From positions 1 through 40,853 of the forward strand of contig CAAETU010000080.1 in assembly GCA_900759045.1 (NCBI GenBank): a stretch of 40,853 nucleotides of DNA. The letters are read 5' to 3'. Position 1 is the first letter of the stretch. The number at the start of each line of letters is the position of its first letter. Under the pieces are notes generated by a model. It saw only the letters and a program-made list of their open reading frames with translations, ran no database searches and was not told where the DNA came from. Shown piece by piece: positions 31,633 to 40,785 of this stretch. Made by a program: the position numbers and the translations under genes. The stretch is from an uncultured Collinsella sp. (GTDB lineage Bacteria > Actinomycetota > Coriobacteriia > Coriobacteriales > Coriobacteriaceae).

Positions 31633-32979
31633 ATGATCGATCGCTATACTCGCCCGGAGATGGGACACATCTTCTCCCTCGAGAACAAGTACGCCATTTG
31701 GCAGGAGATCGAGGTCCTGGCCTGCGAGGCCCAGGCGGAGCTCGGCAAGATCGGTATTTCCAAAGACGAGGCCCAATGGATCCGCGACCATGCCAACTTT
31801 GAGAAGGCAAAGGTCGACGAGATCGAGGAAGTCACGCGCCACGATGTCATCGCCTTCCTGACCAACATGAAGGAATATATCGACGCCGACGTTCCCGAGG
31901 GCGAGCCCAAGCCTAGCCGCTGGGTTCACTATGGTATGACCAGCTCCGACCTGGGTGATACGGCTCTGTGCTATCAGCTTACTCAGGCCTGTGACCTGAT
32001 TATCGAGGACGTCAAGAAGCTCGGCGTGATCTGCAAGCGCCGCGCTTTCGAAGAGCGCAATACGCTCTGCGCCGGCCGTACTCACGGCATCCATGCCGAG
32101 CCGATGACCTTCGGTATGAAGTTTGGCTCTTGGACCTGGGAGCTCAAGCGCGATCTCGATCGTCTTGAGGACGCTCGCAAGAACGTTGCCTTCGGTGCCA
32201 TCTCCGGTGCCGTCGGCACCTACAGCTCCATCGAGCCGTTCGTCGAGGAGTACGTCTGCGAGCACTTGGGCCTGGTTCACGATCCGCTGTCCACGCAGGT
32301 CATCAGCCGCGATCACCACGCCTATCTTGCCGGCGTGCTTGCCACTACAGCGGCCACCTGCGAGCGCATCGCGACCGAGGTCCGCAACCTGCAGAAGACC
32401 GATACGCTCGAGGCCGAAGAGCCCTTCCGCAAGGGACAAAAGGGCAGCTCCGCTATGCCGCACAAGCGCAACCCCATCACCATGGAGAAGGTTTGCGGCC
32501 TGTCGCGCGTCGTGAAGGCCAACGCGCAGGTTGCCTTCGACAACGTCGCTCTGTGGCACGAGCGTGACATTTCACACTCCTCCGCCGAGCGTGTCGCCCA
32601 GGCTGATAGCTTCATTGCGCTCGACCACATGTTCCAGTGCCTCATCCGCGTTATCGACGGCCTGCAGCTGTATCCCGCCCGCATGATGGCCAACCTCAAC
32701 AAGACCCGCGGCCTCATCTTCTCCTCCAAGGTGCTGCTCGCCCTCGTCGACACGGGCATCACCCGCGAGGACGCCTACGCTATCGTGCAGGAAAACGCCA
32801 TGGCCACCTGGCACGAAGTGCAGGATTGTGTCTCCGGTCCCACCTTTAAGGAGCGTCTCGAGGCCGATCCGCGCTGCACCGTCAGCCAGGAGAAGCTCGA
32901 CGAGATCTTTGATCCGTGGGACTTCCTCACCCGCATCGACACGGTCTTCGATCGCCTGGAGCAGGTGAGCTTCGAGTAG
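31633..32979 (+). CDS. purB: Adenylosuccinate lyase
   Basis: PurB cleaves SAICAR to AICAR and adenylosuccinate to AMP, releasing fumarate, in purine synthesis. The 448-residue product has the superfamily signature GSSAMPHKRNPITMEKVCGL, CAGRTHGIHAEPMTFGMKFGSW and VHYGMTSSDLGDTAL. The ATG at 31633 follows AAAGGAG; the in-frame extension upstream overlaps the promoter. It is transcribed alone and ends at a clear terminator. Confidence 0.97.
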   Translation: MIDRYTRPEMGHIFSLENKYAIWQEIEVLACEAQAELGKIGISKDEAQWIRDHANFEKAKVDEIEEVTRHDVIAFLTNMKEYIDADVPEGEPKPSRWVHYGMTSSDLGDTALCYQLTQACDLIIEDVKKLGVICKRRAFEERNTLCAGRTHGIHAEPMTFGMKFGSWTWELKRDLDRLEDARKNVAFGAISGAVGTYSSIEPFVEEYVCEHLGLVHDPLSTQVISRDHHAYLAGVLATTAATCERIATEVRNLQKTDTLEAEEPFRKGQKGSSAMPHKRNPITMEKVCGLSRVVKANAQVAFDNVALWHERDISHSSAERVAQADSFIALDHMFQCLIRVIDGLQLYPARMMANLNKTRGLIFSSKVLLALVDTGITREDAYAIVQENAMATWHEVQDCVSGPTFKERLEADPRCTVSQEKLDEIFDPWDFLTRIDTVFDRLEQVSFE

Positions 32980-33021
32980 GGTTAACCTAATTCGGCTGTT
33001 TGCGGATGCATTCCAACCTTT

Positions 33022-33055
33022 GGCGCCTTGCCCATCTTGGGTGAGGCGCTTTTTT
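33022..33055 (+). terminator. Rho-independent terminator of purB
   Basis: 12-bp stem GCGCCTTGCCCA/TGGGTGAGGCGC (G-U pairs), 3-nt loop, six T. Confidence 0.9.
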
Positions 33056-33083
33056 ATCGCCGCATCAGCCCCGGGTATACAAT
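33054..33083 (+). promoter_or_regulatory. Possible promoter of the binding-protein/GGDEF operon
   Basis: TACAAT (33078-33083), preceded 18 nt earlier by TTATCG (33054-33059). It places transcription start past the ATG at 33082 and so supports the GTG start at 33118. Confidence 0.4.
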
Positions 33084-33117
33084 GAAATCCGACTGCTGTT
33101 TCGATGAAGGGAGGCTT

Positions 33118-33954
33118 GTGCCCGGACGTATCAAGCGAGCCGCCATCGTCTCGTTTGCGCTCATGCTCCTTGTTGCCGCCTGTGTGGCCGCCCTGACGTA
33201 TACCGTTCGAAGCAGTTCTTCCTCCTCGAATGAAGCCGACAAAGATCTCCCGGTACTCAAAATCGGCGTTACGGATAACGACCCCTATGTGTATGTCGAT
33301 ACCACGGGCGATTACGCCGGTATCGATATCGACATCGCCCGCGAGGCGTGTGAGCGTGCGGGGCTCAAGCCACAGTTTGTCGATATTGACTGGAACGATC
33401 GCGACCGGCTGCTCGAAAACGGTGATATCGATTGCCTGTGGTGTGATTATTCTCCCTGTTATCGCGAGGATAAGTATTACTGGACCGAGCCGTATCTAAC
33501 CGTGACGGTCTCGGTTGCCGCCAAGAAAACGAGTGGCATCAAGTCCTTGGCCCATCTCGATGGAAGCAAGACCATCGCGGTAATTGCGGGCTCGGTGAGT
33601 GAACGCCGATTGCTCGCAGGGGATCTGGAAATCTCGCCGAACGTGCAAATCAAATCGTATGGTTCTGCCGAACTCTGCAAAGCCGCCCTCGCCAAAGGGT
33701 ATGTCGACTGTTGGATGGCGGACGTTCAGCCGCTTGACCGACTTGTCGCCCGGTATCCCGGCCTTTACCGCGTGTTCGCTGACAACGTTATGACGGTTGA
33801 TCTGGGCGTCGCGTTTGATGACGGCTATGAAGGACCGATCGTAAAGGATCTCAATACCGCATTGTTTGCCATGGACCGAGATGGCACGATTGACCGTATT
33901 GTGGGCAATTACAAGACAGGAGCGACGACGGGCGGGCAAGGAGCAAATCCATGA
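33118..33954 (+). CDS. Family 3 extracellular solute-binding protein, membrane-anchored
   Basis: A 278-residue protein with an N-terminal hydrophobic segment (about 8-29, AIVSFALMLLVAACVAALTYTV). VAAC is a possible lipobox, but the segment stays hydrophobic beyond it, so a membrane anchor is equally likely. The rest is a SBP_bac_3 fold: VLKIGVTDNDPYVYVDTTGDYAGIDIDIAREACERAG, WTEPYLTVTVSVAAKK, SLAHLDGSKTIAVIAGS, and a C-terminal NTALFAMDRDGTIDRIVGNY. Such proteins bind amino acids or similar small solutes. No permease or ATPase gene is adjacent; instead it overlaps a diguanylate cyclase gene (ATGA), suggesting a sensory role. GTG at 33118 follows GGGAGG. Confidence 0.85.
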   Translation: MPGRIKRAAIVSFALMLLVAACVAALTYTVRSSSSSSNEADKDLPVLKIGVTDNDPYVYVDTTGDYAGIDIDIAREACERAGLKPQFVDIDWNDRDRLLENGDIDCLWCDYSPCYREDKYYWTEPYLTVTVSVAAKKTSGIKSLAHLDGSKTIAVIAGSVSERRLLAGDLEISPNVQIKSYGSAELCKAALAKGYVDCWMADVQPLDRLVARYPGLYRVFADNVMTVDLGVAFDDGYEGPIVKDLNTALFAMDRDGTIDRIVGNYKTGATTGGQGANP

Positions 33955-35750
33955 CAAATGATGAGCACCGCTTGCGTCGAAAGACTCTGACCGTCATAGC
34001 TGTCGGCGTTATTGTCAGCGCTGTCTTGTTAGGCCTGTTGTATACGGTTGGAACCCATCGCTGCCTCGAAAAAACGCTTGGGTTTGGCCAAGAAACCATG
34101 GCGTTTTTGGAAAACGCTTGCGATAAATATGACCGCTACGAACAGGGGAGAAAAACCGAAGAGACGCACGATTTGCTCGCCGCGATCGAATCGTTTGCGA
34201 CGTTCCTGTCCTCTGATCGCGTTGAGGTTAACGACGATCTTATCGAGCAATTTGTCCATGCCGAGAACCTTTCGGGGCTGATGGTCATGGACTCCGATGG
34301 CCATATGGCTGCCCACTACGACATCGATGGTCGCGATCCGCTCATGTTGTGGCGAGAGGAGCTGGCCTGTGCGCCGGTCGCATCGATGTATCAAGGTTCC
34401 AAAGTGACCTACTCAACTGTCGTCGAGCGCCGTGGTATCGTTTTTGCCGTCTGTGCTATCCCGTATGGCGACGGCGTTGCCTTGGCATACCGCTCATTTG
34501 TTTCCGATCCAGCGGACGACTATTCATATGCCATAGCCGACGTGCTTTCGAACAGCACCTTCCACCAGGGCCCCACGGTGCTTGTTATGGAGGATGCGGA
34601 GATTGTCTCATCCAACAGCGCCGATGCTGACGTGTCGCTCGCCCGATTCCTCACCAGCGCAGGGGTTGAGTGGAAAGACGATGGCCTAACGCGCATCGAA
34701 TATCGAGGAGACAAATGGTACGCGGTGCGTGCGGCATACAAGGACTACCGCCTGTTTGCACTGTATCCCAAATCTGAGGTCATGTCTGGCAGGATCACAT
34801 TTGTCGCCGCTGGCGTCTTGGTGTGCCTTGCGTTTTGGGTCGTGGTACTGTTGGCTCGAAATATCGTTGATCGCCGCAATTTGGTCGAAAAGGATAAACA
34901 GCTCGGCATTATCAATGCCATAAGCGCCATCTACGATTCGACCTTCCTTTTGCATCTCGACACCCTCGAGATCGAGGGAATCAATATGTCGCCGACGATA
35001 GCGAAGATATTTGCCGAGCACAGCGAGGCATATGACTTTATGGACACGGTCTGCCGGGATGTCGTGAGCCCCGAAAGCCGCGAAGCGGTTGTGGGACTCG
35101 TAGATATAAGTACGCTTCGCGAACGTATGGAGGGCGTACCGTACTTGGCTGCCGAGGTGCGAGATTGTCGAGGCGCTTGGTACTCGCTACAGGTTGTCCC
35201 CCAGCATCGCGATGAGCAAGGCCGGCTGGAGTCGGTCGTCGTGGCGACGCACAACATATCGATGGTCAAACATGCCGAGGAGCTGACATACCAAGACAAA
35301 CTGACGGGGCTTCGCAACCGCAACTACCTTGAATCGCGCGGAGATAGCCTGGTAAACGAGGGCTTGCCCGTGAGCGTGATTATGTTGGACTGCAATTATC
35401 TCAAGCGGACCAACGATATCTACGGTCACGAGATGGGGGATGAACTGCTGCGACGGACGGCGTCCGTGCTGCGGCGGGTGGCTGGTGCGGATTACCTGCC
35501 GATGCGCGTTGGCGGCGACGAGTTTTTGCTGGTTTGCCCCCATACTGACAACGAGTCTGCGCTCGGGCTGGAACAGGATCTTCGTCTCGGTCTTGCCGCG
35601 GTAAGCGATGAGGCACTGACGGTCAGCGCATCGATTGGCGTGGCGACCGTCGAGACGGCTGGAAATACGCTGGCCGATGTATATCGTGTCGCCGACCACA
35701 ATATGTATCGGGAGAAGCGCACAGTCCACGCACGGGGTACGGGCTGCTAA
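33951..35750 (+). CDS. Membrane diguanylate cyclase (GGDEF) with extracytoplasmic sensor
   Basis: A 599-residue protein: TM1 about 12-33, an extracytoplasmic Cache-like domain (about 35-280), TM2 about 282-304, a PAS-like segment (about 320-440), and a GGDEF domain with DKLTGLRNRNYLE, metal-binding MLDCNYLK and intact GGDEF at 521-525. The RxxD product-inhibition site usually five residues before GGDEF is absent, so feedback inhibition may be lacking. It would make cyclic di-GMP from GTP in response to an external signal. It overlaps the solute-binding gene by 4 nt, so that protein may deliver the signal. Confidence 0.9.
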   Translation: MTNDEHRLRRKTLTVIAVGVIVSAVLLGLLYTVGTHRCLEKTLGFGQETMAFLENACDKYDRYEQGRKTEETHDLLAAIESFATFLSSDRVEVNDDLIEQFVHAENLSGLMVMDSDGHMAAHYDIDGRDPLMLWREELACAPVASMYQGSKVTYSTVVERRGIVFAVCAIPYGDGVALAYRSFVSDPADDYSYAIADVLSNSTFHQGPTVLVMEDAEIVSSNSADADVSLARFLTSAGVEWKDDGLTRIEYRGDKWYAVRAAYKDYRLFALYPKSEVMSGRITFVAAGVLVCLAFWVVVLLARNIVDRRNLVEKDKQLGIINAISAIYDSTFLLHLDTLEIEGINMSPTIAKIFAEHSEAYDFMDTVCRDVVSPESREAVVGLVDISTLRERMEGVPYLAAEVRDCRGAWYSLQVVPQHRDEQGRLESVVVATHNISMVKHAEELTYQDKLTGLRNRNYLESRGDSLVNEGLPVSVIMLDCNYLKRTNDIYGHEMGDELLRRTASVLRRVAGADYLPMRVGGDEFLLVCPHTDNESALGLEQDLRLGLAAVSDEALTVSASIGVATVETAGNTLADVYRVADHNMYREKRTVHARGTGC

Positions 35751-35863
35751 TCTTGCCCCCACTATTCTATGCATCGTAGGATGTTGAATCGGTGCTTACG
35801 ATAATAAGTCGGGCCAGGCGGGGATAATAGACGTCTGAAATTTCTTTCTGAGAGGGGATCTCA

Positions 35864-36127
35864 ATGATTAGTTTTGACTACAAGCCTCAGGGTGTATGCT
35901 CTCGCAATATCCACCTCAATCTTTCCGATGACGGCAGCAAAGTGCTGGGCGTCGAGTTTACCGGCGGCTGCGACGGCAATCTCAAGGCTATCTCCAAGCT
36001 GGTTGAGGGTGCTCCTGCCGATCGCGTAATCGAGGTTCTCGCCGGTAATACCTGCGGTATGAAAAAGACCTCCTGCGCCGACCAGCTTACCCGCGCTATC
36101 GAGGCCGCTCGCGCCGAGATCGCCTAA
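35864..36127 (+). CDS. TSCPD-domain protein, TIGR03905 type
   Basis: An 87-residue protein with the conserved cysteines of the family (GVCSRNI, GGCDGNLKAISKLVEG, NTCGMKKTSCADQL). TSCPD domains also occur at the C-terminus of some ribonucleotide reductases; the role of stand-alone members is unknown. ATG follows GAGAGGGG. Its stop and the next start overlap (TAATG), so the two are coupled. The 113-bp gap upstream holds an inverted repeat ATCGTA/TACGAT and a -10-like GATAAT. Confidence 0.85.
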   Translation: MISFDYKPQGVCSRNIHLNLSDDGSKVLGVEFTGGCDGNLKAISKLVEGAPADRVIEVLAGNTCGMKKTSCADQLTRAIEAARAEIA

Positions 36128-37338
36128 TGGGTATCGCCGACCACATCAAGAACGGAATATCGCGCCGCGGCTTTGTGCTCGGTGGAGCTGCCGCGGGCGC
36201 TGCCACGGTACTTGCCGGATGCTCGAAAAAAACGGGCACCAGCGACGATGCCGCCGGCGAGCCGCAGGTTATCAAAGATGACTCAAAAATCGTCTCGATT
36301 ACGGATGAGTACGAGGCTGTCGAAATCGACCTCGAGCCTGCAGCTTCATGGACATTGCCTTTGGGTACGCTGCTGTATTACTGCGACGGTGATTACGCCG
36401 CGGCGATGATGGCGCCCGCATCGGCGCGGCATGCCAATACGCTCGGCATGCTCAACCTGGGCGACGGCTCACTCACGACGCTCGTCGAGGATCCCGTGGA
36501 AGGTGCGGGGTATTCGTTTTACGATGTCCGCGCCGGCGATGGCGTATTTGCTTGGGTCGAGATGAACTTTGCGAATGCATCATGGAAACTCTATGCGCAA
36601 AATACGGCAGGTGCGTCGCTTGTCGGCGATGTGGTCGAGCTCGACCGAGGCGGCAAGGACTACGACCCGCCGCTGTTTACGGCGTTCGAATCGTCCGTCA
36701 TTTGGTACAAGATGCCTGCTGCAGGCGGCAATAAGACGAGTCACGACTCGTATTGCTACCGCCGCTCGCTCGACGAGGCAAAGGCCGAGGCCATTTGGAA
36801 GTCAACGGGCCGCTTTGCATCCGCCCCGCGTGTGAGTGACGGCATCTTGACCATTTCCCCGCGTGTGCGCAACGACGAGGGCGTCTACTACGGCATGACG
36901 GCGATCGACCTGACGGACGGCAACAATACCAAGAGGGCTCAGCTGGTCCTTCCCTCATCGGTGTCTCCCTTCGAGGCCGTATATATGGGCGACACGTTTG
37001 TGTTCTCCATCGAGGCCACCTATAGCGGCGTGGGGAGCCTAGGCAACATGGGCACCTATATCGGTAACGAGAATGGGACGTTCCTATTCCTGTCGCGCGA
37101 GCCGCTTGCGTGTGCTGCCGGCAGAAAAGGCAAATATCTGGTTAAGGTTCAGGCATCGCATTTTCTGATCGATACCTCCGCCAAAACCTATGGTTCGCTG
37201 CTGTCGCCCGACCGCGCTCTCGAATATGGCGATTATCCAGCTACGGCGGGTAAATCGAATACGTTTTTAACCTATGCCACGGTGCGTAATAGCCAAGGAA
37301 TTCCCGAGACGGTTACCGCCCGCCTGTTCTCTCTTTAG
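36127..37338 (+). CDS. Tat-exported lipoprotein of unknown function
   Basis: A 403-residue protein starting with a twin-arginine signal (SRRGFVLGGAAAGAATVLAGC), with lipobox cysteine C32 following LAG. The mature part looks like repeated beta units, possibly a beta-propeller (LGTLLYYCDGDYAAAMM, GDGVFAWVEMNF, FESSVIWYKM, GILTISPRV, MGDTFVFSIEA, GKYLVKVQA). No catalytic motif recognised. Tat export suggests it folds or binds a cofactor before crossing the membrane. Coupled to the TSCPD gene by TAATG. Confidence 0.8.
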   Translation: MGIADHIKNGISRRGFVLGGAAAGAATVLAGCSKKTGTSDDAAGEPQVIKDDSKIVSITDEYEAVEIDLEPAASWTLPLGTLLYYCDGDYAAAMMAPASARHANTLGMLNLGDGSLTTLVEDPVEGAGYSFYDVRAGDGVFAWVEMNFANASWKLYAQNTAGASLVGDVVELDRGGKDYDPPLFTAFESSVIWYKMPAAGGNKTSHDSYCYRRSLDEAKAEAIWKSTGRFASAPRVSDGILTISPRVRNDEGVYYGMTAIDLTDGNNTKRAQLVLPSSVSPFEAVYMGDTFVFSIEATYSGVGSLGNMGTYIGNENGTFLFLSREPLACAAGRKGKYLVKVQASHFLIDTSAKTYGSLLSPDRALEYGDYPATAGKSNTFLTYATVRNSQGIPETVTARLFSL

Positions 37339-37396
37339 CGCCGAGGGGTTAAAAGGGCGCCAACGGGGGAATAAACGCGTTGTAATTGTGAGTGCC

Positions 37397-37435
37397 GCCC
37401 GCCGAGCCGCCGCACTGTAGCGGTGCTCGGCGGGC
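37397..37435 (+). other. Strong hairpin between the lipoprotein and response-regulator genes
   Basis: 11-bp stem GCCCGCCGAGC (37397-37407) with GCTCGGCGGGC (37425-37435) and an inner CCGC/GCGG pair. There is no T-run, so it is a weak terminator candidate or an mRNA structure. Confidence 0.55.
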
Positions 37436-37490
37436 ATAGGTGCGTTAAAATGGGCTTGTTCTTAGCTAATTGAGACAGGGGGGCCGTGTT

Positions 37491-38213
37491 ATGGCTTCAG
37501 ATGCAAAAAAGATTCTGCTGGTCGAGGACGAGAAGGCAATCCGTGACGCTGTCGCTGCCTATCTCGAGCGCGAGGGCTACTGGGTTGTTGGCGTCGGGGA
37601 CGGCCAGTCTGCGATCGAGGAGTTCGAGAAGCACCAGTTCGACCTGGTTGTGCTCGACCTTATGCTCCCCAAGATTCCCGGCGAGCGCGTTTGCCGCACC
37701 ATTCGCGACACCTCGGATGTCCCCATCATTATGCTGACGGCCAAGGGCGAGATCGAGGATCGCATCATCGGCCTTGAGCTTGGTGCCGACGACTACCTGA
37801 TTAAGCCGTTCTCGCCGCGTGAGCTCGTCGCCCGCGTCCGCGCCCTGTTCCGTCGTGCTCACCAGGCAGACGAGCCCGCCGTTGAGGTGCTCGACTTTGG
37901 CGATCTGGTCATCGATATCTCGGGCCACAAGATCTTGGTCGAGGACAAGGAAGTAGACCTGACTGCTTCCGAGTTTAAGCTGCTCACCACGCTTGCTCGC
38001 CATCCCGGTCGCGTCTATAACCGTATGGAGCTGGTCGAGAAGGTGCTCGGCTATGACTTTGAGGGCTACGAGCGCACCATCGACAGTCACGTCAAGAACC
38101 TTCGCGCCAAGCTGGGCGACGACCCCAAGAAGCCTAAGTGGCTCTACACCGTTCACGGCGTCGGTTATCGCTTCGAGGCTCCGGCCAAGACCGATAAGTC
38201 GGACGAGAAATAG
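37491..38213 (+). CDS. OmpR/PhoB-family response regulator
   Basis: A 240-residue two-domain regulator. Receiver domain: acidic pair E12-D13, phospho-acceptor D56 (VVLDLMLP), T83 and K105. C-terminal winged helix: DLTASEFKLLTTLARHPGRVYNRMELVEKVLGYD...RTIDSHVKNLRAKLGDDP...YTVHGVGYRF. The ATG at 37491 is used; a TTG 21 nt upstream is in frame but unlikely. The cognate kinase follows after 11 nt. Confidence 0.95.
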   Translation: MASDAKKILLVEDEKAIRDAVAAYLEREGYWVVGVGDGQSAIEEFEKHQFDLVVLDLMLPKIPGERVCRTIRDTSDVPIIMLTAKGEIEDRIIGLELGADDYLIKPFSPRELVARVRALFRRAHQADEPAVEVLDFGDLVIDISGHKILVEDKEVDLTASEFKLLTTLARHPGRVYNRMELVEKVLGYDFEGYERTIDSHVKNLRAKLGDDPKKPKWLYTVHGVGYRFEAPAKTDKSDEK

Positions 38214-38224
38214 GGAAATCACAT

Positions 38225-39790
38225 ATGACACCTGCGCGCTTTGAAATTGGGCAAAAGCATAAGCAGGAGAACGAGGCGGGTTCCAAGGCAAGTTGGAACA
38301 CGCCTCGTTCCGATTCACGGCCAGCGATGAGCTATCCCTCGCGCATGGCCTTGGCTTTTGCCCTGACGTCGCTCATGACGGTATTGGTGCTGGTGGGCGT
38401 TGTCTCCGTTGTGTGGGGTACCGTCTTTTCGGATTACACGCGCTCCAATATCGTCGAGATTGCCAATTCTGCCGCCGAAAAGCTTGCGACGTCGTACGAG
38501 GAAAACGGCAACTGGACTGCGGGCGAGCTACGCACGGTCGCGACATCGAGCTTGGTGTCCGACGACCTGAGTATGCAGGTTGTCAACAAAAAGGGCGTTG
38601 TCGTCTATGACGACTCATGGCCTTCGGCAAGTGCGACCGCCGATGTGCGCGAGAGCGAATCGGCGTCGAGCAGCTCGAGCGGTAAAAAGGCCTCGCATAG
38701 CCCGGTCTCGTCGGCGCCCACCGACTCCGATAGCGTTGCCAACGTCGAAATCATAACGTCTTCTGGCGAGCATGTCGGACAGGTGAAGCTATGGGCTATC
38801 GGCTCCGATGCCCTGCTCACCAAGGCGGATTCTGCGTTTAGGGAAAAGACTTTTAACGCCATGGCCCTTGCCGCGGTTGTTGCGGTCTGCATCTCAGTTG
38901 TTATCGGATCGTTCGTGTCGCGCATGCTTACCAGACCGATTCATCGTATAACCAGCACAGCCAAGCAAATTCGCGACGGCGATTTGTCCGCTCGTACCGG
39001 TTTGCGCGGCGACGATGAAATCGATCAGTTGGGTGAGACCTTTGACGAGATGGCCACCTCGCTCGAGAAAGATATGAAGCACGAAAAGCGCCTGACCTCG
39101 GATGTCGCACACGAGCTTCGCACGCCGCTCATGGCCATGCTTGCAACGGTCGAGGCCATGCAGGACGGCGTGTATCCCACCGACGATGAGCATCTGGAGA
39201 CGGTCGCTTCCGAGACGCGCCGCCTGGCTCGTTTGGTGCAGCAGATGCTCGACCTATCGCGTATGGAAAACAGCACGGCGCCGCTCAATCTCGAACCGGT
39301 GGACATGGTTCCCTTTGTGCGGTCTATCGTCAACGCTCAGGAGCGCCTATTTGTTGACCGCGATCTGCGCTTGCGCTTTGCTGACGAGACCCAAGGTCAC
39401 GACGATGTCGTCGAGGCCGATCCCGATATGATCACGCAATGCGTCATCAACCTCATGAGTAACGCCATGCGCTATACCCCCGAGGGAGGTTGGGTCGTGG
39501 TGTCGGTGCTCAGCGACCGTAAGCACGTCGATATCGCGGTTTCGGATACGGGCATCGGTATCGCCAAGGATGATTTGTCGCGCATCTTCGGTCGTTTTTG
39601 GCGTGCTGACGCCAGTCGCGCTCGCGAGGCGGGTGGCCTGGGCGTGGGCCTCGCCGTGACCAAGCAGATTGTCGAGCGTCATCACGGCTACATATCCGTG
39701 GAGTCGGAGCTTGGAAAGGGTACGACTTTTACGATTCATCTGCCTCGCGAGCACACGGCGGACGCGGCATCTACTACAATGGAGCACTAG
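38225..39790 (+). CDS. Membrane sensor histidine kinase
   Basis: A 521-residue kinase: cytoplasmic N-terminus, TM1 about 40-66, extracytoplasmic sensor containing a Ser-rich low-complexity stretch, TM2 about 211-232, HAMP domain, DHp with phospho-acceptor H296 (DVAHELRTPL), and an HATPase with NLMSNAMRYT, DTGIGIAKDD and GGLGVGLAV. It phosphorylates the upstream response regulator. The signal is unknown. ATG follows GGAAATC, a moderate ribosome-binding site. Confidence 0.95.
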   Translation: MTPARFEIGQKHKQENEAGSKASWNTPRSDSRPAMSYPSRMALAFALTSLMTVLVLVGVVSVVWGTVFSDYTRSNIVEIANSAAEKLATSYEENGNWTAGELRTVATSSLVSDDLSMQVVNKKGVVVYDDSWPSASATADVRESESASSSSSGKKASHSPVSSAPTDSDSVANVEIITSSGEHVGQVKLWAIGSDALLTKADSAFREKTFNAMALAAVVAVCISVVIGSFVSRMLTRPIHRITSTAKQIRDGDLSARTGLRGDDEIDQLGETFDEMATSLEKDMKHEKRLTSDVAHELRTPLMAMLATVEAMQDGVYPTDDEHLETVASETRRLARLVQQMLDLSRMENSTAPLNLEPVDMVPFVRSIVNAQERLFVDRDLRLRFADETQGHDDVVEADPDMITQCVINLMSNAMRYTPEGGWVVVSVLSDRKHVDIAVSDTGIGIAKDDLSRIFGRFWRADASRAREAGGLGVGLAVTKQIVERHHGYISVESELGKGTTFTIHLPREHTADAASTTMEH

Positions 39791-39897
39791 CTTTTCGCTA
39801 TTCGGTGAAGGAGGGGTTTCGTCCCTGCCGCTCCGAGTTTGCGAAAACGTGCGGGAAAGCCCGCATTACTGTCGTATTTAGGTAAGGAGTGACTCAC

Positions 39898-40785
39898 GTG
39901 ACAACGATGGAGCGTCGTCCGGATTCCCGTGGCAAGGTTCGTGATATTTACGATGCCGGTGAAAACCTGCTGATGGTCGCCACCGACCGCATTTCTGCGT
40001 TCGACTTCATTCTTCCCGACGAGATTCCGTTTAAGGGAGAGGTGCTCAACCGCATCTCGGCATTCTGGTTCGATAAGTTTGCCGACATCGTCCCCAACCA
40101 CCTCGTCTCCATCGACCCGGCGGATTTCCCCGAGGAGTTTGCCGAGTATCGTGACTATCTCGCAGGCCGCGCCATGCTGGTCAAGAAGGCCCAGACGATT
40201 CCTATCGAGTGCATCGTCCGCGGCTATCTGACCGGTTCGGGCAAGAAGACCTATGACGAGAACGGCACCGTCTGCGGCATTCAGCTACCCGAGGGTCTGA
40301 CCGAGGCCTCCAAGCTTCCCGAGCCGCTGTTCACGCCGTCCACGAAGGCCGAGATCGGCGACCACGACGAGAACATTTCGTTCGAGCGTTGCTGCGAGAT
40401 CGTGGGTGAGGACATCGCCACGCAGATTCGCGACCTGTCTCTCAAGATCTACAAGGCCGCTGCCGAGTATGCCGCGACTCGAGGCATCATCATTGCTGAC
40501 ACTAAGTTCGAGTTCGGTGTTATTGATGGCAAGGTTACGCTGATTGACGAGTGCCTCACGCCCGACTCCAGCCGTTTCTGGCCTGCCGCCAGCTACGAGG
40601 AGGGCAAGATCCAGCCTAGCTACGACAAACAATTCGTCCGCAATTGGCTCAAGGCCAACTGGGATATGACGGGGGAGACCCCGCACCTGCCCGCCGAGGT
40701 CATCGATGGCACGTCCGAGCGCTATCGCGACGCCTTCCAAATCATTACGGGCTCCCAGTTCACAAGCATGAAGGAGAACGCATAA
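39898..40785 (+). CDS. purC: Phosphoribosylaminoimidazole-succinocarboxamide synthase
   Basis: PurC joins CAIR and aspartate with ATP to give SAICAR, the substrate of PurB. The 295-residue product has RGKVRDIYDAGENLLMVATDRISAFD, IECIVRGYLTGSG, ADTKFEFG and LIDECLTPDSSRFWP. GTG at 39898 lies 8 nt after GGAG; a GTG 9 nt earlier would overlap the ribosome-binding site and an ATG 9 nt later is too far. The gap upstream (39791-39897) holds only a small hairpin (39850-39865), with no recognisable riboswitch. Confidence 0.96.
   Translation: MTTMERRPDSRGKVRDIYDAGENLLMVATDRISAFDFILPDEIPFKGEVLNRISAFWFDKFADIVPNHLVSIDPADFPEEFAEYRDYLAGRAMLVKKAQTIPIECIVRGYLTGSGKKTYDENGTVCGIQLPEGLTEASKLPEPLFTPSTKAEIGDHDENISFERCCEIVGEDIATQIRDLSLKIYKAAAEYAATRGIIIADTKFEFGVIDGKVTLIDECLTPDSSRFWPAASYEEGKIQPSYDKQFVRNWLKANWDMTGETPHLPAEVIDGTSERYRDAFQIITGSQFTSMKENA

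Noticed and set aside
33082..33117. ATG at 33082 as start of the solute-binding protein
   Set aside because: It overlaps the likely -10 box and lacks a ribosome-binding site, whereas GTG at 33118 follows GGGAGG and begins a normal export signal.
37397..37435. Hairpin as terminator of the Tat lipoprotein gene
   Set aside because: Strong stem but no T-run on either strand, so it is listed only as a structure.
39791..39897. Purine riboswitch before purC
   Set aside because: Only one short hairpin (39850-39865) is visible; no three-way junction or conserved loop sequences recognised.
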